Assembly (NCBI RefSeq): GCF_040024445.1
Contig: NZ_CP157276.1
Location: forward strand, 1,674,001-1,738,000
Direction: 5' to 3'
DNA length: 64,000 nucleotides
Source of the DNA: Prescottella soli
GTDB lineage: Bacteria; Actinomycetota; Actinomycetes; Mycobacteriales; Mycobacteriaceae
A program made the position numbers and the translations under genes. A model generated the notes under the pieces. The model saw only the letters and a list, made by a program, of their open reading frames with translations. It was not told where the DNA came from and did not search any database. Each line of letters opens with the position of its first letter. Position 1 is the stretch's first letter. This document shows positions 34,979 through 44,463 of this stretch, piece after piece.

Positions 34979-35941
34979 AGCGCTCCTCGGTGACCTTGGA
35001 GGTCGGAGGCGAGCGGAGGGCGAGGCGCCAGGATGCCGGGACGAGATGCGCACGCGAAGGACTACCGGGCGAATGGCGAACCTGAGCGGTGGACTCAGCA
35101 CCACTGATTCACCGTCGATACCCGCGTGCACGGGCGCGGGGGCGAAGACCTCGAAGTCCGTTGCGCTCCAGGCGCGCCCTGGAGGATGCCGCCCACTGTC
35201 CGGTGCGTCGAGAATGACGATGCCCAGAAGGCCCTCACCGAGCGAGCGGCGAGTGCCGAGGACAGGAGGGTCCAACGCGTACGGGTTGTTCGACACCAGC
35301 ACGACGGCGAGCTGAGCGTGCTGGCGCCCTACGTCGTCGACGAGGCGCAGCGCCGGAGTCCTTGCACCGGGGCCGACCACCCGCTCGGCAGTCTCCACGA
35401 GGGTGCGCATTTTGGCGTCGCGATAGGCCGGATGGCGGACCGCCTCACCGTAGATCCCGAGAGAGACGTTGTTCACAAACGCGCGGCCGTTCACTTCTGC
35501 CAGGTCGATCCGCCGCTCTACCCCGTCGGTGAACGCGTCGAGCGCGCCCGCCACGTCCTGCCGGTCCACTCCGAGGTCGAACGCGAAGTGGTTTCGTGTC
35601 CCGGCCGGGACGCAGATGAACGGCACCCCCTGCGCGGCTGCGGCGGCTGCCACGACCGCCAGGGACCCGTCACCACCAGCCATCCCCAGCGCATCCGCGC
35701 CCTGCTTCACCGCCTCGTCGACGCACTCCATGAGGCTCTGGCCCGGATCGAGGACGACCACCTTGATCCCGCGATCCCGTGCCCGTTCAGCAACCCTTGC
35801 CCGGCCCGCCGCACCATCTCCCGATCTTGGGTTGACAAACAACACCGGCCGTAGCGGCGGGTCGGCTGCACTCCAGCCATAGCGGGTCAATCTCTGCTGG
35901 GACGGACCACTACCCGGCCGGGGAACCGGGGGCATGATCAT
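34946..35941 (-). CDS. Diacylglycerol kinase-family lipid kinase
   Basis: About 331 residues from ATG 35941 (upstream in-frame ATG at 36049). Kinase motifs: VLFVNPRSGDGAAGR (nucleotide loop), GMAGGDGSLAVVA and VPAGTRNHFAFDLG, with a C-terminal beta domain. It phosphorylates diacylglycerol or a similar lipid. It lies convergent with the truncated PAP2 gene, whose product would catalyse the opposite reaction. The C-terminal tail after IRPVVLRVRIS is low-complexity, and the last codons overlap that gene. Confidence 0.82.
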   Translation of the reverse strand: MIMPPVPRPGSGPSQQRLTRYGWSAADPPLRPVLFVNPRSGDGAAGRARVAERARDRGIKVVVLDPGQSLMECVDEAVKQGADALGMAGGDGSLAVVAAAAAAQGVPFICVPAGTRNHFAFDLGVDRQDVAGALDAFTDGVERRIDLAEVNGRAFVNNVSLGIYGEAVRHPAYRDAKMRTLVETAERVVGPGARTPALRLVDDVGRQHAQLAVVLVSNNPYALDPPVLGTRRSLGEGLLGIVILDAPDSGRHPPGRAWSATDFEVFAPAPVHAGIDGESVVLSPPLRFAIRPVVLRVRISSRHPGASPSARLRPPRSPRSASPVVRQEEPE

Positions 35942-36351
35942 GACGCCGTTCCCCGAGAGCCACCAGCTACCGATGCCAGCCCCATGTCGCCCTCGTGGAG
36001 CCCGCCGCCGGTCGGATCGCGCGAAGGACCGTTGACCGCTCGTCGGCATCGGACTGGCACGTCGAGCCCCCTTGGCGGTTTGCTGACCGTGACCTACCTA
36101 TCTACCTACCTTACGTCTCGATTCCACGGTGATCGATGCCGCCGAAAACCAGACTGCAGGGACGCGGTCGGGGCCGACCTCTGCCAGCAGTCCGGCGGTG
36201 CGAACGGCCGCGTACGCGTCCCATTGGATGTGTCTCGAAACCAGTTCACGTCGAAGACGTTTTGGGACACCCGAGCTCGTGAGCGCATTACTGGGCTCCA
36301 TTGGGGGTTCGTACGCTGACGAGGGCGTCGTTCCCACATGGAGCCGTTCAG

Positions 36352-36570
36352 GGCGACTGAGCGCATGAAGGGCCAGCTGGGCCAGATCGGTGCACCAGGA
36401 AAGTTGCATGGCCAATCTTCTCCGGCACTCGGGCGACATGATTTGGCCAACGAACGGCTGCGAACAATTGCCAACTTCGATGACGACGATCGCGCGCTGC
36501 CGTCGTCACGCTAGTTGTCACACCGCAGGTCAGAGCGCCGGGAAATGCCAACTACGGTGACGATTCACAG
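36352..36570 (+). repeat. Dispersed repeat, copy D, with long left extension
   Basis: 36352-36461 is similar to the region before copy A (shared CATGATTTGGCCAACGAAC). The core 36462-36570 has GAACAATTGCCAACTTCGAT, the inverted CTAGTTGTCACACCGCAGGTCAG and GCCAACTACGGTGACGATTC. No gene in 36050-36770. Confidence 0.75.
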
Positions 36571-36774
36571 CCGCCGCCGCGGCCCGCAGCGGCATCTCCG
36601 CGCCGACGCCTCCGCTACGAGCCGCCGCCGACCCACGAGCGCAGCGCGCGGCGTCGCGGCCGCACTCGCACTAGGTCGGTTTCGTGCGGTCGAGATCATC
36701 GGTAACGCGCGAACACGATCGACCAGACTCACAGGCGGGATCAGACTGGTGCCTTCGGTCCGGTCCTGCCTGCA

Positions 36775-37002
36775 TCAGATCGGATCGAACCCCGGAGCCG
36801 ACGCATCGTGCTTGAGGACCCGGACCCCGATCCCCTCACGGTCCACGCCCGTGAACCCGGCATCGGACAGCGCCGCGAACGCGTCCCCAGATCCACACGC
36901 GTCAGGTCGAGCCCCGGCGGCACATTCACCGTCTTCCGGTGATGCGAGACCCCCGTCCACACGATCACCACCGTCTCCAACGTCGTCGTGCTCCCTCCCC
37001 AC
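36775..37002 (-). pseudogene. Decayed 3' end of a gene, similar tail repeated at 39445-39475
   Basis: The reverse frame ends DAFAALSDAGFTGVDREGIG and VRVLKHDASAPGFDPI before a stop at 36775, with coherent protein character only in this last third. A similar C-terminal end (APAVPRFDPV, stop) and flanking DNA recur on the same strand at about 39370-39475. The family is unknown. Confidence 0.35.
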
Positions 37003-37043
37003 CGCCCGGTTTCGGAGGCCGAAGACTCGGGTAGCCGCCCACC

Positions 37044-37472
37044 ATGAGCAGCATCACCGAGGTCGTCGATGTGAACGTCCCGGTCTACATCGCCTACGGC
37101 CGGTGGGCACAGTTCGAGACGTACCCGCAGTTCCTGTCCGGAGTCCGCGAAGTTCGACGACTCGACGACAGTCACCTGCACTTCGTGGTCCACCTCGCCG
37201 GCGTGACCCGCGAATTCGACGCCAACATCATCGACCTACACCCGTACCAACGACTCGGCTGGCACTCCGACAGCGGCCCCGAGAACGCCGGTGTCATCAC
37301 CTTCCGCCCGATCGACAACACTCACACTCGTGTGACCGCCCACATCGATATCGACCCCACAGGATTCGTCGAAAACCTCGCCGACAAACTCGGCTATCTC
37401 AACCACCTCGTTCACAGCAACATGGCGCAGTTCAAACAGTTCATCGAAGAAAGCACCCAGACCCGCCGTTGA
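37044..37472 (+). CDS. SRPBCC-family (polyketide-cyclase-like) protein
   Basis: 142 residues covering one START-like domain: VDVNVPVYIAYGRWAQFETYPQFLSGVREVRRLDD, RLGWHSDSGPENAGVITFRPI, and the long C-terminal helix with HLVHSNMAQFKQFIEE. These proteins bind hydrophobic ligands or act as cyclases or aromatases; actinobacteria carry many in stress regions. A small membrane-protein gene follows. The ligand is unknown. Confidence 0.85.
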   Translation: MSSITEVVDVNVPVYIAYGRWAQFETYPQFLSGVREVRRLDDSHLHFVVHLAGVTREFDANIIDLHPYQRLGWHSDSGPENAGVITFRPIDNTHTRVTAHIDIDPTGFVENLADKLGYLNHLVHSNMAQFKQFIEESTQTRR

Positions 37473-37602
37473 CGACCGCACGCACAAGTACCAGGAACTT
37501 TTCTCGCGACCAGACGGTTTTCCAGGTACACAGTCATCTCTTGACATGGGCCGATCAGGTGGTGTGTCCTAGCACCGGATCTGTCCAAGCACGGAGCGAG
37601 CA

Positions 37603-37758
37603 ATGACGATCTTGGGTGCAGCGCTGACGCTGGTCGGTTTCTCGAACCACATGGACGCCCTGGAGTTGTTCGGCGTCGCGCTCCTCACCATGGGCTTGAC
37701 CGTCATACTGCTCGGCATCCTCGATGTCGGGGTTCGTGGCCGCCGCCACTGGTTCTGA
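37603..37758 (+). CDS. 51-residue single-TM protein
   Basis: ATG 37603 follows ACGGAG at a good distance. The product MTILGAALTLVGFSNHMDAL then LELFGVALLTMGLTVILLGI has two hydrophobic stretches (one clearly membrane-spanning) and a basic end (VRGRRHWF). It follows the SRPBCC gene. Function unknown; possibly a stress-related small membrane protein. Confidence 0.5.
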   Translation: MTILGAALTLVGFSNHMDALELFGVALLTMGLTVILLGILDVGVRGRRHWF

Positions 37759-38059
37759 CCTGTCAGACTTCCAGCAGGTCGCACACCCAACGGTCCAGCA
37801 CCACAGCTGTTCCCCCATCGCGGCTGCGCATGATGGCGGCGGCGCCGCAGGCTCCCACCCGACCGGGGCAGGTAAGGGATGACAGGTGACAGCGGCACCG
37901 CAGCAGCCGACGACCTTGCCGCCTGTGACAACTGCCACTACCATGGCAGCAGGTTGAAACAGTCAGCCGATGCTGGAGCACTTGCTCGTATCGGCGCTGT
38001 CGCGGATTCCACACCTCGATCACCGATACGAGTTCCTCGAATATCGGGAGTGACGCGAC

Positions 38060-38335
38060 ATGCACCACGCGAATCGAACCCCAGGGCTTCCATCGACAAA
38101 TCCGATCACCAACGTCGTGTCCGAGGCCAGAAACGACACCACCGCTGCGCACAACGACAACCACGACGGCGCCGCACAGTCGAAAGGAAAACACGGATAC
38201 CCCCTCATGGTCGCTTCCGGATCCAGCGCAGCCGCAACACTGTTTCCCGTCCTACTGGAAGCATCCGTAATCGTCACTGCAACAGCCGCTTTGGCTATCT
38301 TTATTGCAGTGATCGTGGCCGCCCTGGCCATCTGA
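38060..38335 (+). CDS. Small protein with C-terminal membrane helix
   Basis: 91 residues. The first 50 are polar (TNVVSEARNDTTAAHNDNHD), then one long hydrophobic segment (LLEASVIVTATAALAIFIAV and IVAALAI) forms a tail anchor. No clear ribosome site. It precedes the PAS-ANTAR gene by 200 bp. Real but unassigned, at modest confidence. Confidence 0.4.
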   Translation: MHHANRTPGLPSTNPITNVVSEARNDTTAAHNDNHDGAAQSKGKHGYPLMVASGSSAAATLFPVLLEASVIVTATAALAIFIAVIVAALAI

Positions 38336-38547
38336 CTGGAAGGGCCGCGGACGCGGGTGTCGCCCGCCACCTCACTACCGAGCCCGACCGCAACCAGATG
38401 ACCAGCCCCCACGCGAACCGACCGGCCTCACGGCAGATCGTCGGGTCAGTGGGCTACTTCCTGATGATCAGCGAGGCGTGAACGTCGTTGTGAATGGTGC
38501 GAGAATTGCCACGTGGCCAGGAACAGCGACGAGCCAGTGCAGTCGTG

Positions 38548-39165
38548 ATGACCGAACGGCTCGAACGGGTTGGGAGCTTCTGCTACTACCTCGACGGCGA
38601 TCGGTGGGAGTGGTCGGACGCGGTCGCCCGCATGCACGGCTACGAACCCGGCCAGATCGTCCCCACCACCGCTCAAGTGCTCGCGCACAAGCATCCCGAC
38701 GACCGCGAAAGCTCGGCGGACCTGATGCGGCGGGTCCTGCAGGACGGCGAACCATTCAGCAGCAGGCATCGAATCATCGACACCACAGGCAAAATTCACT
38801 ACCTCGTCGCCGTCGGTCAACGCACCACGGCCGACGGGCGCGTCGTCGGGATGTCCGGCTTCTACATCGACGTCACCGACTCCATCCGCAGCGACGTCGA
38901 CCGCACCATCACCGAGAACATCTCCGCATTCATCGAGTCCCGCACCGTCATCGAACAGGCAAAAGGCGCGCTGATGGTGATCTACGGAATCTCCGCCGAC
39001 CACGCCTTCGACGTCCTCACCTGGAAGTCTCAACAATCCAACGTCAAACTCCGTGTCGTAGCCGAAGAACTGGTCGCAGCACTCCCCACCGCCCTCGACA
39101 TCCCCTTCGACGTGCGCGGAACCTTCGATCGCATCCTCCTCGCCTCCGGCCGGCAACCGACCTGA
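38548..39165 (+). CDS. PAS-ANTAR RNA-binding regulator
   Basis: 205 residues from ATG 38548 (38494 also possible). A PAS/PAC sensor (about 5-115: FCYYLDGDRWEWSDAVARMHGYEPG, HPDDRESSADLM, GKIHYLVAVGQRTTADGRVVGMSGFYIDVTD) precedes an ANTAR domain (about 135-185: VIEQAKGALMVIYGISADHAFDVLTWKSQQSNVKLRVVAEEL). ANTAR domains bind two-hairpin RNAs to antiterminate transcription. Rhodococci and mycobacteria have many such orphan proteins. The target RNA is not identified here. Confidence 0.9.
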   Translation: MTERLERVGSFCYYLDGDRWEWSDAVARMHGYEPGQIVPTTAQVLAHKHPDDRESSADLMRRVLQDGEPFSSRHRIIDTTGKIHYLVAVGQRTTADGRVVGMSGFYIDVTDSIRSDVDRTITENISAFIESRTVIEQAKGALMVIYGISADHAFDVLTWKSQQSNVKLRVVAEELVAALPTALDIPFDVRGTFDRILLASGRQPT

Positions 39166-39407
39166 AGCAACAGGCAACCAAGAAAGTACGCAGCCCCGAA
39201 ATCGCGAACCTTCGGCCCCGACCTGCAGCCTGCACCTCCCGCCCTCGCGCCGCCGACCGGCCACTCTGAACCGGCGGCCACAGTCACCGATCCACAAACC
39301 ATCTATCCCACCCAACGCAAAACAGCCAATGTCCTCTCACACCCAAGCCATGAGTGCGAGAGCCAAGCCGCACCGCGTGAAAACGATCGACCACACTCAC
39401 AAGCGGA

Positions 39408-39432
39408 ACCGGCCCGCTGGTGACGGGCCGGT
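39408..39432. terminator. Hairpin between converging units
   Basis: ACCGGCCCG / CGGGCCGGT with a 7-nt loop, between the PAS-ANTAR gene and the minus-strand gene-tail remnant at about 39445-39475. The surrounding 39166-39956 has no other supported gene. Confidence 0.5.
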
Positions 39433-39956
39433 CCCCCGCATCAGACCGGATCGAACCTCGGAACCGCCGGGGCGAGTTGCCGACGAGAGCAGCGGCGATT
39501 CATCGTGGTTTACCTGCATAGATGACACGTCCCCCGCCGACTTCCGCTCCCCCATGGGGTGCCTCGTGGCGACTGTGGTTCAACTCTCGAACAGACCCGC
39601 GCCCATGTTTCCTCCCGCCTCCATCTGGTGGGGCGTCGACCGCCGCCGGGGCCCTCAATTCCATGCCGGAAACCGGAACGCGTGCAGGTCAGAGCCTTGT
39701 CACCGACCGATCGACCCCGTCTTGAGCCCGACGAAAGAGCCCCACCCCCACAACTCACGCGTGCCGTCGAGACCAATTGCGAACGGGCCGAGCACACGAC
39801 ACATCACCTGTACTAGCGGCGACCTCATCGCGAGGGCGGGGTCGCAATACCATGGGGCCGGCGCTTCGAGAGCTGGCGGGTGAATCGCCCGGCATCCTGA
39901 GCTGGGAAGTTCGTCGCGGGCACGCCCTCCCGAGTCGGCGGGTAGCGTCGAGGCAC

Positions 39957-40547
39957 GTGACTAGCAGTTTTCGGATCCGGCCGGCGACGTCGAGAGACAT
40001 TGTCGATGCCGCAGAGACCCTCGGTCTTGCCTTTGCTGACTACCCGTTCACCCGGCATACCGTCGATTCACGAGATCACCGAGACCGCGTGCGGTCGTTG
40101 CAGCGACTATTTTTGACGGAGATCGGGTTGCGATGCGGAAACGTCTGGGTATCAGATGATTTGACTGCGGTGGCTGTGTGGACGACGCCGTCTTCGGCGG
40201 GTCTGGACGCGGCTTTCGGTGATATCGCGGACCAGGTCACCGATCTGTATGGTGATCGAGCGGAAATGGCTGCGAGGGCTGATGAGGCGACCGCCTGCCT
40301 GCGGCCGACGGATCCCGTCTGGTATCTGGCGACGGTGGGTGTTGCGCCTGCCTCGCAGGGTCGGGGTCTGGGTCGAGCTGTGCTCGAGCCCGGGCTGAAA
40401 GCGGCGCGGGATCAAGGTTATGCGGCGTATTTGGAGACGTCGTCTCCGTCCAATGTCACCTTCTATGAACGCCTGGGGTTCGAGGTCGTCGGAAGCGTGC
40501 CCCTGCCCGACGACGGGCCGAAGGTGTGGGCGATGCTGCGGACTTAG
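39957..40547 (+). CDS. GNAT-family N-acetyltransferase
   Basis: 196 residues from GTG 39957 (GAGG seven bases upstream), starting VTSSFRIRPATSRDIVDAAETLGLAF. The acetyl-CoA loop is VGVAPASQGRGLGRAVLEPGL (Q/R-x-x-G-x-G/A type), followed by AYLETSSPSNVTFYERLGFEVVG. The acceptor is unknown; similar rhodococcal proteins are grouped with Eis- or Rv-type GNATs. Stand-alone, followed by a decayed PLD-like gene. Confidence 0.85.
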   Translation: MTSSFRIRPATSRDIVDAAETLGLAFADYPFTRHTVDSRDHRDRVRSLQRLFLTEIGLRCGNVWVSDDLTAVAVWTTPSSAGLDAAFGDIADQVTDLYGDRAEMAARADEATACLRPTDPVWYLATVGVAPASQGRGLGRAVLEPGLKAARDQGYAAYLETSSPSNVTFYERLGFEVVGSVPLPDDGPKVWAMLRT

Positions 40548-40579
40548 GCGGCCACGGAGTTCTGTAGCTGGTCCGCGCC

Positions 40580-41360
40580 GTGAACCAGGCGCGTACCTGG
40601 GCATCGACGCCCCCGACCTGCTCCCGCTCCGCGGCGGTGACATCCTGATCGTCAACGCCGCCCACCCCGCAGTACGGGCGCACGCCAACTCACCGCCCGC
40701 TCTCGCACACTTCGTCGAGAATGGGGTGCGGGTGCTGTCGTCACCGAACCTGCACGCCAACGTCATCGCCACAACCAAGCAGGCGATCGTCGGATCTGCC
40801 GGAGCCTCACGCAGTTCCACCATCACGGACAAGGCCGTGATCATCACAGACGACCCCGAAGCAGTCGCCGCAGCCCGCACGTTCATCGACAGCATCGACC
40901 AGACCACCACCGTCGTCACGAGGTGTTCATCGCCAACGCCGCCGCTATTTGGGCGATCGGCCGAACCGTCCCGTTGCTGGGCATCGGTGGCCGGATGGGC
41001 ACTGGGCACGATCTCCTACCGACCCCAGTCGACCGGATGTTCCTGTGGCACATCACTGACCACCAGCCGGGAGCCGACGAGACACTCGCGTGGGCGGCAC
41101 ACGCGCGCCGCACCTCGGCCGGGCCGGCCGCGGAGTACCCGGCCGAATGGCTGCGAGTCGACACACTCGCTGGCCGGGGCCAGCTCGAGCGTGGTGACGT
41201 GCTCCTCCAGGTCACTGCGGACGACACCTGGATCCAGTCGTCGGCGGTCGTGGACTCCGACCCGATACCGGTTCCACACACCGCCCACGCAGTCGCGTAC
41301 CTGCCACGCATCCGCGCTGATCTGAAGCCGCTACCAGTGCCCGAAGCCGAAGCTCGACTC
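40580..41360 (+). pseudogene. Frameshifted PLD-like (phospholipase D fold) gene
   Basis: First frame: AYLGIDAPDLLPLRGGDILIVNAAH, LSSPNLHANVIATTKQAIVGSAGASRSS (an HxK-like half-motif, with Asn for Lys context) and EAVIITDD-like KAVIITDDPEAVAAARTFID. At about 40918 one base is missing and the protein continues in another frame as EVFIANAAAIWAIGRTVPLL to ...IRADLKPLPVPEAEARLADLG. The 5' end is also missing. Similar proteins are nuclease-like and occur in defence or mobile loci. Confidence 0.6.
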
Positions 41361-41557
41361 GCCGACCTCGGACCCCCCGGCTGCGCGCCGACCACCAGGT
41401 CGTCTCCCCCATCCTCCGAATGGGTAGCTTCAGTGGTGGCTTGGGATCGACCACCGCGGGTGGTCGGGTGGGAAGTTCGTGGCGCCGCGAAAGGCTTCGA
41501 CCTCGTGACGGAAGATCGTCCTCGATCGCTAAGGGGCGGTGCAGGTCGGCGCGGTTC

Positions 41558-41700
41558 TAGAAGTTCGGTCCGATTTCGATGCTGCCGACGACGGTCCCGT
41601 CCGCCGCGTATCCGGTCAGGACGGGGCGGGGGCAGGGCTGCCAGCCGCGCGGGAAATGGGCGCGCGTCGCGGCCTTCTTCGCTCGATACGCTGATGCGTG
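41558..41700 (-). pseudogene. C-terminal gene fragment
   Basis: The reverse frame ends AKKAATRAHFPRGWQPCPRP and then VLTGYAADGTVVGSIEIGPNF before TAG (41560-41558). It looks like the end of a secreted or beta-rich protein; the upstream part is missing. Confidence 0.35.
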
Positions 41701-41813
41701 CCGTCCGTCCCGTGCAGCACGGGACCCTGGATACCGTGTGAATCGGGGTCGGTGTCATGGATGCGGTGTTCTGTTGGTTGGAAGTGGCGGCGGCCGAGGC
41801 CTGATGCGCGCTG

Positions 41814-42260
41814 TCAAGCTATGGCGTCGAAGTCCATATCCATCCAGTGAATCCAGTGGCCGGACTCGTCCGGCCGCTCCCAGCAGGCCGTCATCGATGA
41901 GTTGTCCTCGGACGTCCGGAGCGTGCTGCGCATCCGTTCGCCCAGGAAGGTCCACGTGCCGTCCGTGTTCAGGCGTGCGGTCATCGTCCCGAACGTCCCG
42001 GAGCCGTCGAATGCCCGCATGGTGTACGTGTCGGTCTCGGTGTCGTGGTCGCCGATCAGCTCGAGGGCCTGTACGTGGTCGTCGCCCATCATCACGTCGA
42101 CACGATGGATGACCCACATACCGCCGGCCATCCACTCGTACTCGTCGGTGCCGGCGATGATCGCCACCTCCTGCCCATGCTCGTCGAACACCGTTCCCGA
42201 CGTCCTCCACCGTCCGATGACGCTGTCGAGCGGACGCATCGTGTCTGCGGTGGCTGTCAT
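41814..42260 (-). CDS. DUF1579-family protein
   Basis: 148 residues from ATG 42260, behind GAGAGGA. Lipocalin-like beta pattern: LDSVIGRWRTSGTVFDEHGQEVAIIAGTDEYEWMAGGMWVIHRVDV, then FDGSGTFGTMTARLNTDGTWTFLGERMRS and WERPDESGHWIHWMDMDF. Function is unknown for the family. Monocistronic. 42345-42620 has no gene. Confidence 0.8.
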   Translation of the reverse strand: MTATADTMRPLDSVIGRWRTSGTVFDEHGQEVAIIAGTDEYEWMAGGMWVIHRVDVMMGDDHVQALELIGDHDTETDTYTMRAFDGSGTFGTMTARLNTDGTWTFLGERMRSTLRTSEDNSSMTACWERPDESGHWIHWMDMDFDAIA

Positions 42261-42620
42261 TGTTGGTCCTCTCGTAATCCGCAACCCCGGGCGCCCTTGA
42301 CCTCCCCCAGCACTGCGATCGTTCCATTTCCTCAGGCGCTCCACGCCCGAAAGGCACGCAATAGTCGACTGCTCGCACAGATAGACCGGCGGCCGCGCGA
42401 GAACTCATCGGACCGGGCCCTGCTTGACGGGTGTCCTTTTCGTCAGTTTCAGAAGTCGCCGGCACACCCAAGGCGTTCTGCAGCCTGATCGGCATGCCAC
42501 TTTCAACCCTCAGAACCGTGCCACGTTGGGCTGAAGATCACAGGTCGGCGCGTCGAGCAGTCCTGCACGGACGCCATAGTCCGGCCATTCGACACAGTTC
42601 GTTCAGCAACGAACAGCCGC

Positions 42621-42735
42621 AAACAAATGCCAACTTCGATGACGACGATCGCGCCTGTCGTCGTCACGCTAGTTGTCACCTCGCAGGTCAATACACCGTG
42701 AAATGACAACTACAGTGGCGATTCTCACCGGCAGG
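42621..42735 (+). repeat. Dispersed repeat, copy E
   Basis: AAACAAATGCCAACTTCGAT, GTCGTCACGCTAGTTGTCAC, CGCAGGTCA and TGACAACTACAGTGGCGATTC. An inverted copy of the left edge (GTAGTTGGCAATTGTTC) lies at 42784-42800, so the unit is flanked by opposed edges. Confidence 0.7.
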
Positions 42736-43018
42736 TGCCTGACCCGGATCGCGTGGATGGTGCCATCTGTGATGCCGATTAATGTAGTTGGCAATTGTTC
42801 ATGCCCACCTTCCTTCCTCGCTCCCGTCTGGAACGGCGTCCAGACTGCAGCTCGGATTCGCGGCGAATGTTCGGTGTCGAATTGGCACATCTACCAACGT
42901 ATTCCGGCAAATGTCGCCGCACGACGGTCGGAGCGCAGTCAGGCAGTTGAATGATCATCACGTGAGCAGGTTCTCGAACCTGCACTCGGCCGCGCCACGC
43001 GCCACTACACTTACGGGT

Positions 43019-43366
43019 ATGGCGCAGGCGGCCGAACCGTACCAGGCAACCGCGGCAGTCGGCGATTCGTCGACGTGCCCGGGGGCGCAATGCCACTTCA
43101 CGTTTCCGCCGGTTCCGGCCGGTAAGCGCCTGCAACTTACTAGCGTCTCGGCACAACTCGGTAGCGTCGCCGACAGCCTCGTCTTGGAGGGCAATGGTCT
43201 GTCCTACTTCGTGACGAAGTCGCATCCCGATCTCAGCTATCTGACGACACTGGTGAGCCTTTTCTACGAAGCCGGAAGCACGCCAACCGCCCGTGTGTTT
43301 GCACCCGACACAACGAAGCACACTTCGCTCATCATCACGCTCGTCGGCATCCTCGAAAAGCCATAG
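43019..43366 (+). CDS. Hypothetical beta-rich protein, possibly 5'-truncated
   Basis: 115 residues from ATG 43019: AQAAEPYQATAAVGDSSTCPGAQC, FTFPPVPAGKRLQLTSVSAQLG, DSLVLEGNGLSYFVTKSHPD and HTSLIITLVGILEKP. It has the look of the mature part of a secreted jelly-roll-like protein, with one Cys pair. No signal peptide remains before it, and the preceding sequence is repeat-derived, so the start of the original gene may be lost. Confidence 0.5.
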   Translation: MAQAAEPYQATAAVGDSSTCPGAQCHFTFPPVPAGKRLQLTSVSAQLGSVADSLVLEGNGLSYFVTKSHPDLSYLTTLVSLFYEAGSTPTARVFAPDTTKHTSLIITLVGILEKP

Positions 43367-43474
43367 CCAGAACCAAAGTGGCCGGTCGCGACTCGACTCC
43401 AGGGGCTGCCACTCAGTAGATCTAATTCACCCCTACGGGCGCAGGGAGTACCGCTTCAGCAGTCTCCTGTTTGG

Positions 43475-43890
43475 CGTCCGAACCTCACCAGCTCGCCCAG
43501 CGCAAGCCGTCGAAGGTGCGCAGCATCGTCCGCGAGGCCAACGCCAAGCTGCTGCCGGCCGACTTCGACATCGACATCGACATCCACTTCAACCCGCCGT
43601 AGCCTTGGGATCAGCGCCTGCGACCTCCTCAAGGTCATCATCTCGGGACGGGCGTCGGTGGTCACCGACTCCATCGAGCGGTTCACCCCGAACGGAGTCC
43701 TGTTGACGTCGGGCACCGAGCTCGAGGCCGACGTGATCGTCACCGCGACCGGCCTCAACCTACAGCTCTTCGGCGGGATGTAGTTGTCCGTGGACGGCGC
43801 CCCGATCGACTACCCAGACCACTTCGCCTACCGGGGCATGATGCTCAGCGACATCCCCAACCTGACGAAGATGACCTGCAACCGAAGCGG
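43475..43890 (+). pseudogene. EthA-like Baeyer-Villiger monooxygenase remnant
   Basis: Pieces in two frames: [37 protein letters not shown]-stop, then [49 protein letters not shown]-stop-LSVDGAPIDYPDHFAYRGMMLSDIPNL. This follows the C-terminal half of EthA ([36 protein letters not shown]) with internal deletions and stops. Non-functional. Confidence 0.75.
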
Positions 43891-43965
43891 ATCGTTGAGG
43901 ACTTCGACGTCGTCCCCGCCGCACGCGTGGTGGTGCTGAATCACCTTGAAAGGAGGCACAATCCG

Positions 43966-44463
43966 ATGACCACCATGATGACTCTGGCCGACCTGCTGCC
44001 AGCCACCGACGACACCATCGACTGGGACGTCGCCGCCTGCCGAGGCGACCGCCACCCCGACCACTGGTTCCCGGATCCGAGCGAGCCGTTCGACTGCGCC
44101 GCGCGTGTCTGCGCACGCTGCCCCATCACGACCGCCTGCGGCGACTACGCGGCCGCCATCGGTCAGTCCGGGGTATGGGGCGGGCGCGAGTACCGGCGCG
44201 GCCGCAGCGCCCGACAGCTGGCGCAACGGCTCGCCAACCGCGGGGTGAATCCGGAGCGCCGGGTTCACCCCGCTAGGCGCGTGTTGGTTGCGTCAGCGTG
44301 TCGACTACGGACCCCCATAGGTAGCCCCGACCCAGGATCCGGCACGGCTGACGACGAACGCAGGCAGCACCTTTCTGCGCGGGTGACCTCGAGGCCCACC
44401 CTCTACTGGGTATCCGGGGTTGTCATGGGCTACTACGCATCCGATGAATCGGGGCCGCAGTAA
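43966..44463 (+). CDS. WhiB-family regulator with an aberrant run-on tail
   Basis: ATG 43966 follows AAAGGAGG. Residues 1-90 are a standard WhiB protein: AACRGD, CAARVCARCPITTACGDYAAA (four Cys ligands), GVWGGREYRRGR and a basic end. After ANRGVNPERR the frame runs through a 14-bp hairpin (44241-44272) and another 60 residues of unlikely sequence (PTLYWVSGVVMGYYASDES). In another frame TAG follows the hairpin at once, so a 3' frameshift or deletion probably removed the original stop. The Fe-S domain itself is complete. Confidence 0.75.
   Translation: MTTMMTLADLLPATDDTIDWDVAACRGDRHPDHWFPDPSEPFDCAARVCARCPITTACGDYAAAIGQSGVWGGREYRRGRSARQLAQRLANRGVNPERRVHPARRVLVASACRLRTPIGSPDPGSGTADDERRQHLSARVTSRPTLYWVSGVVMGYYASDESGPQ
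44241..44272 (+). terminator. Hairpin inside the whiB reading frame
   Basis: CGGGGTGAATCCGG / CCGGGTTCACCCCG with loop AGCG, one mismatch. Its place suggests it was the terminator of the original, shorter whiB gene. Confidence 0.5.

Noticed and set aside
41579-42488. Plus-strand frames across the DUF1579 gene
   Set aside because: They are shadows of the minus-strand gene, which has a good ribosome site and family pattern.
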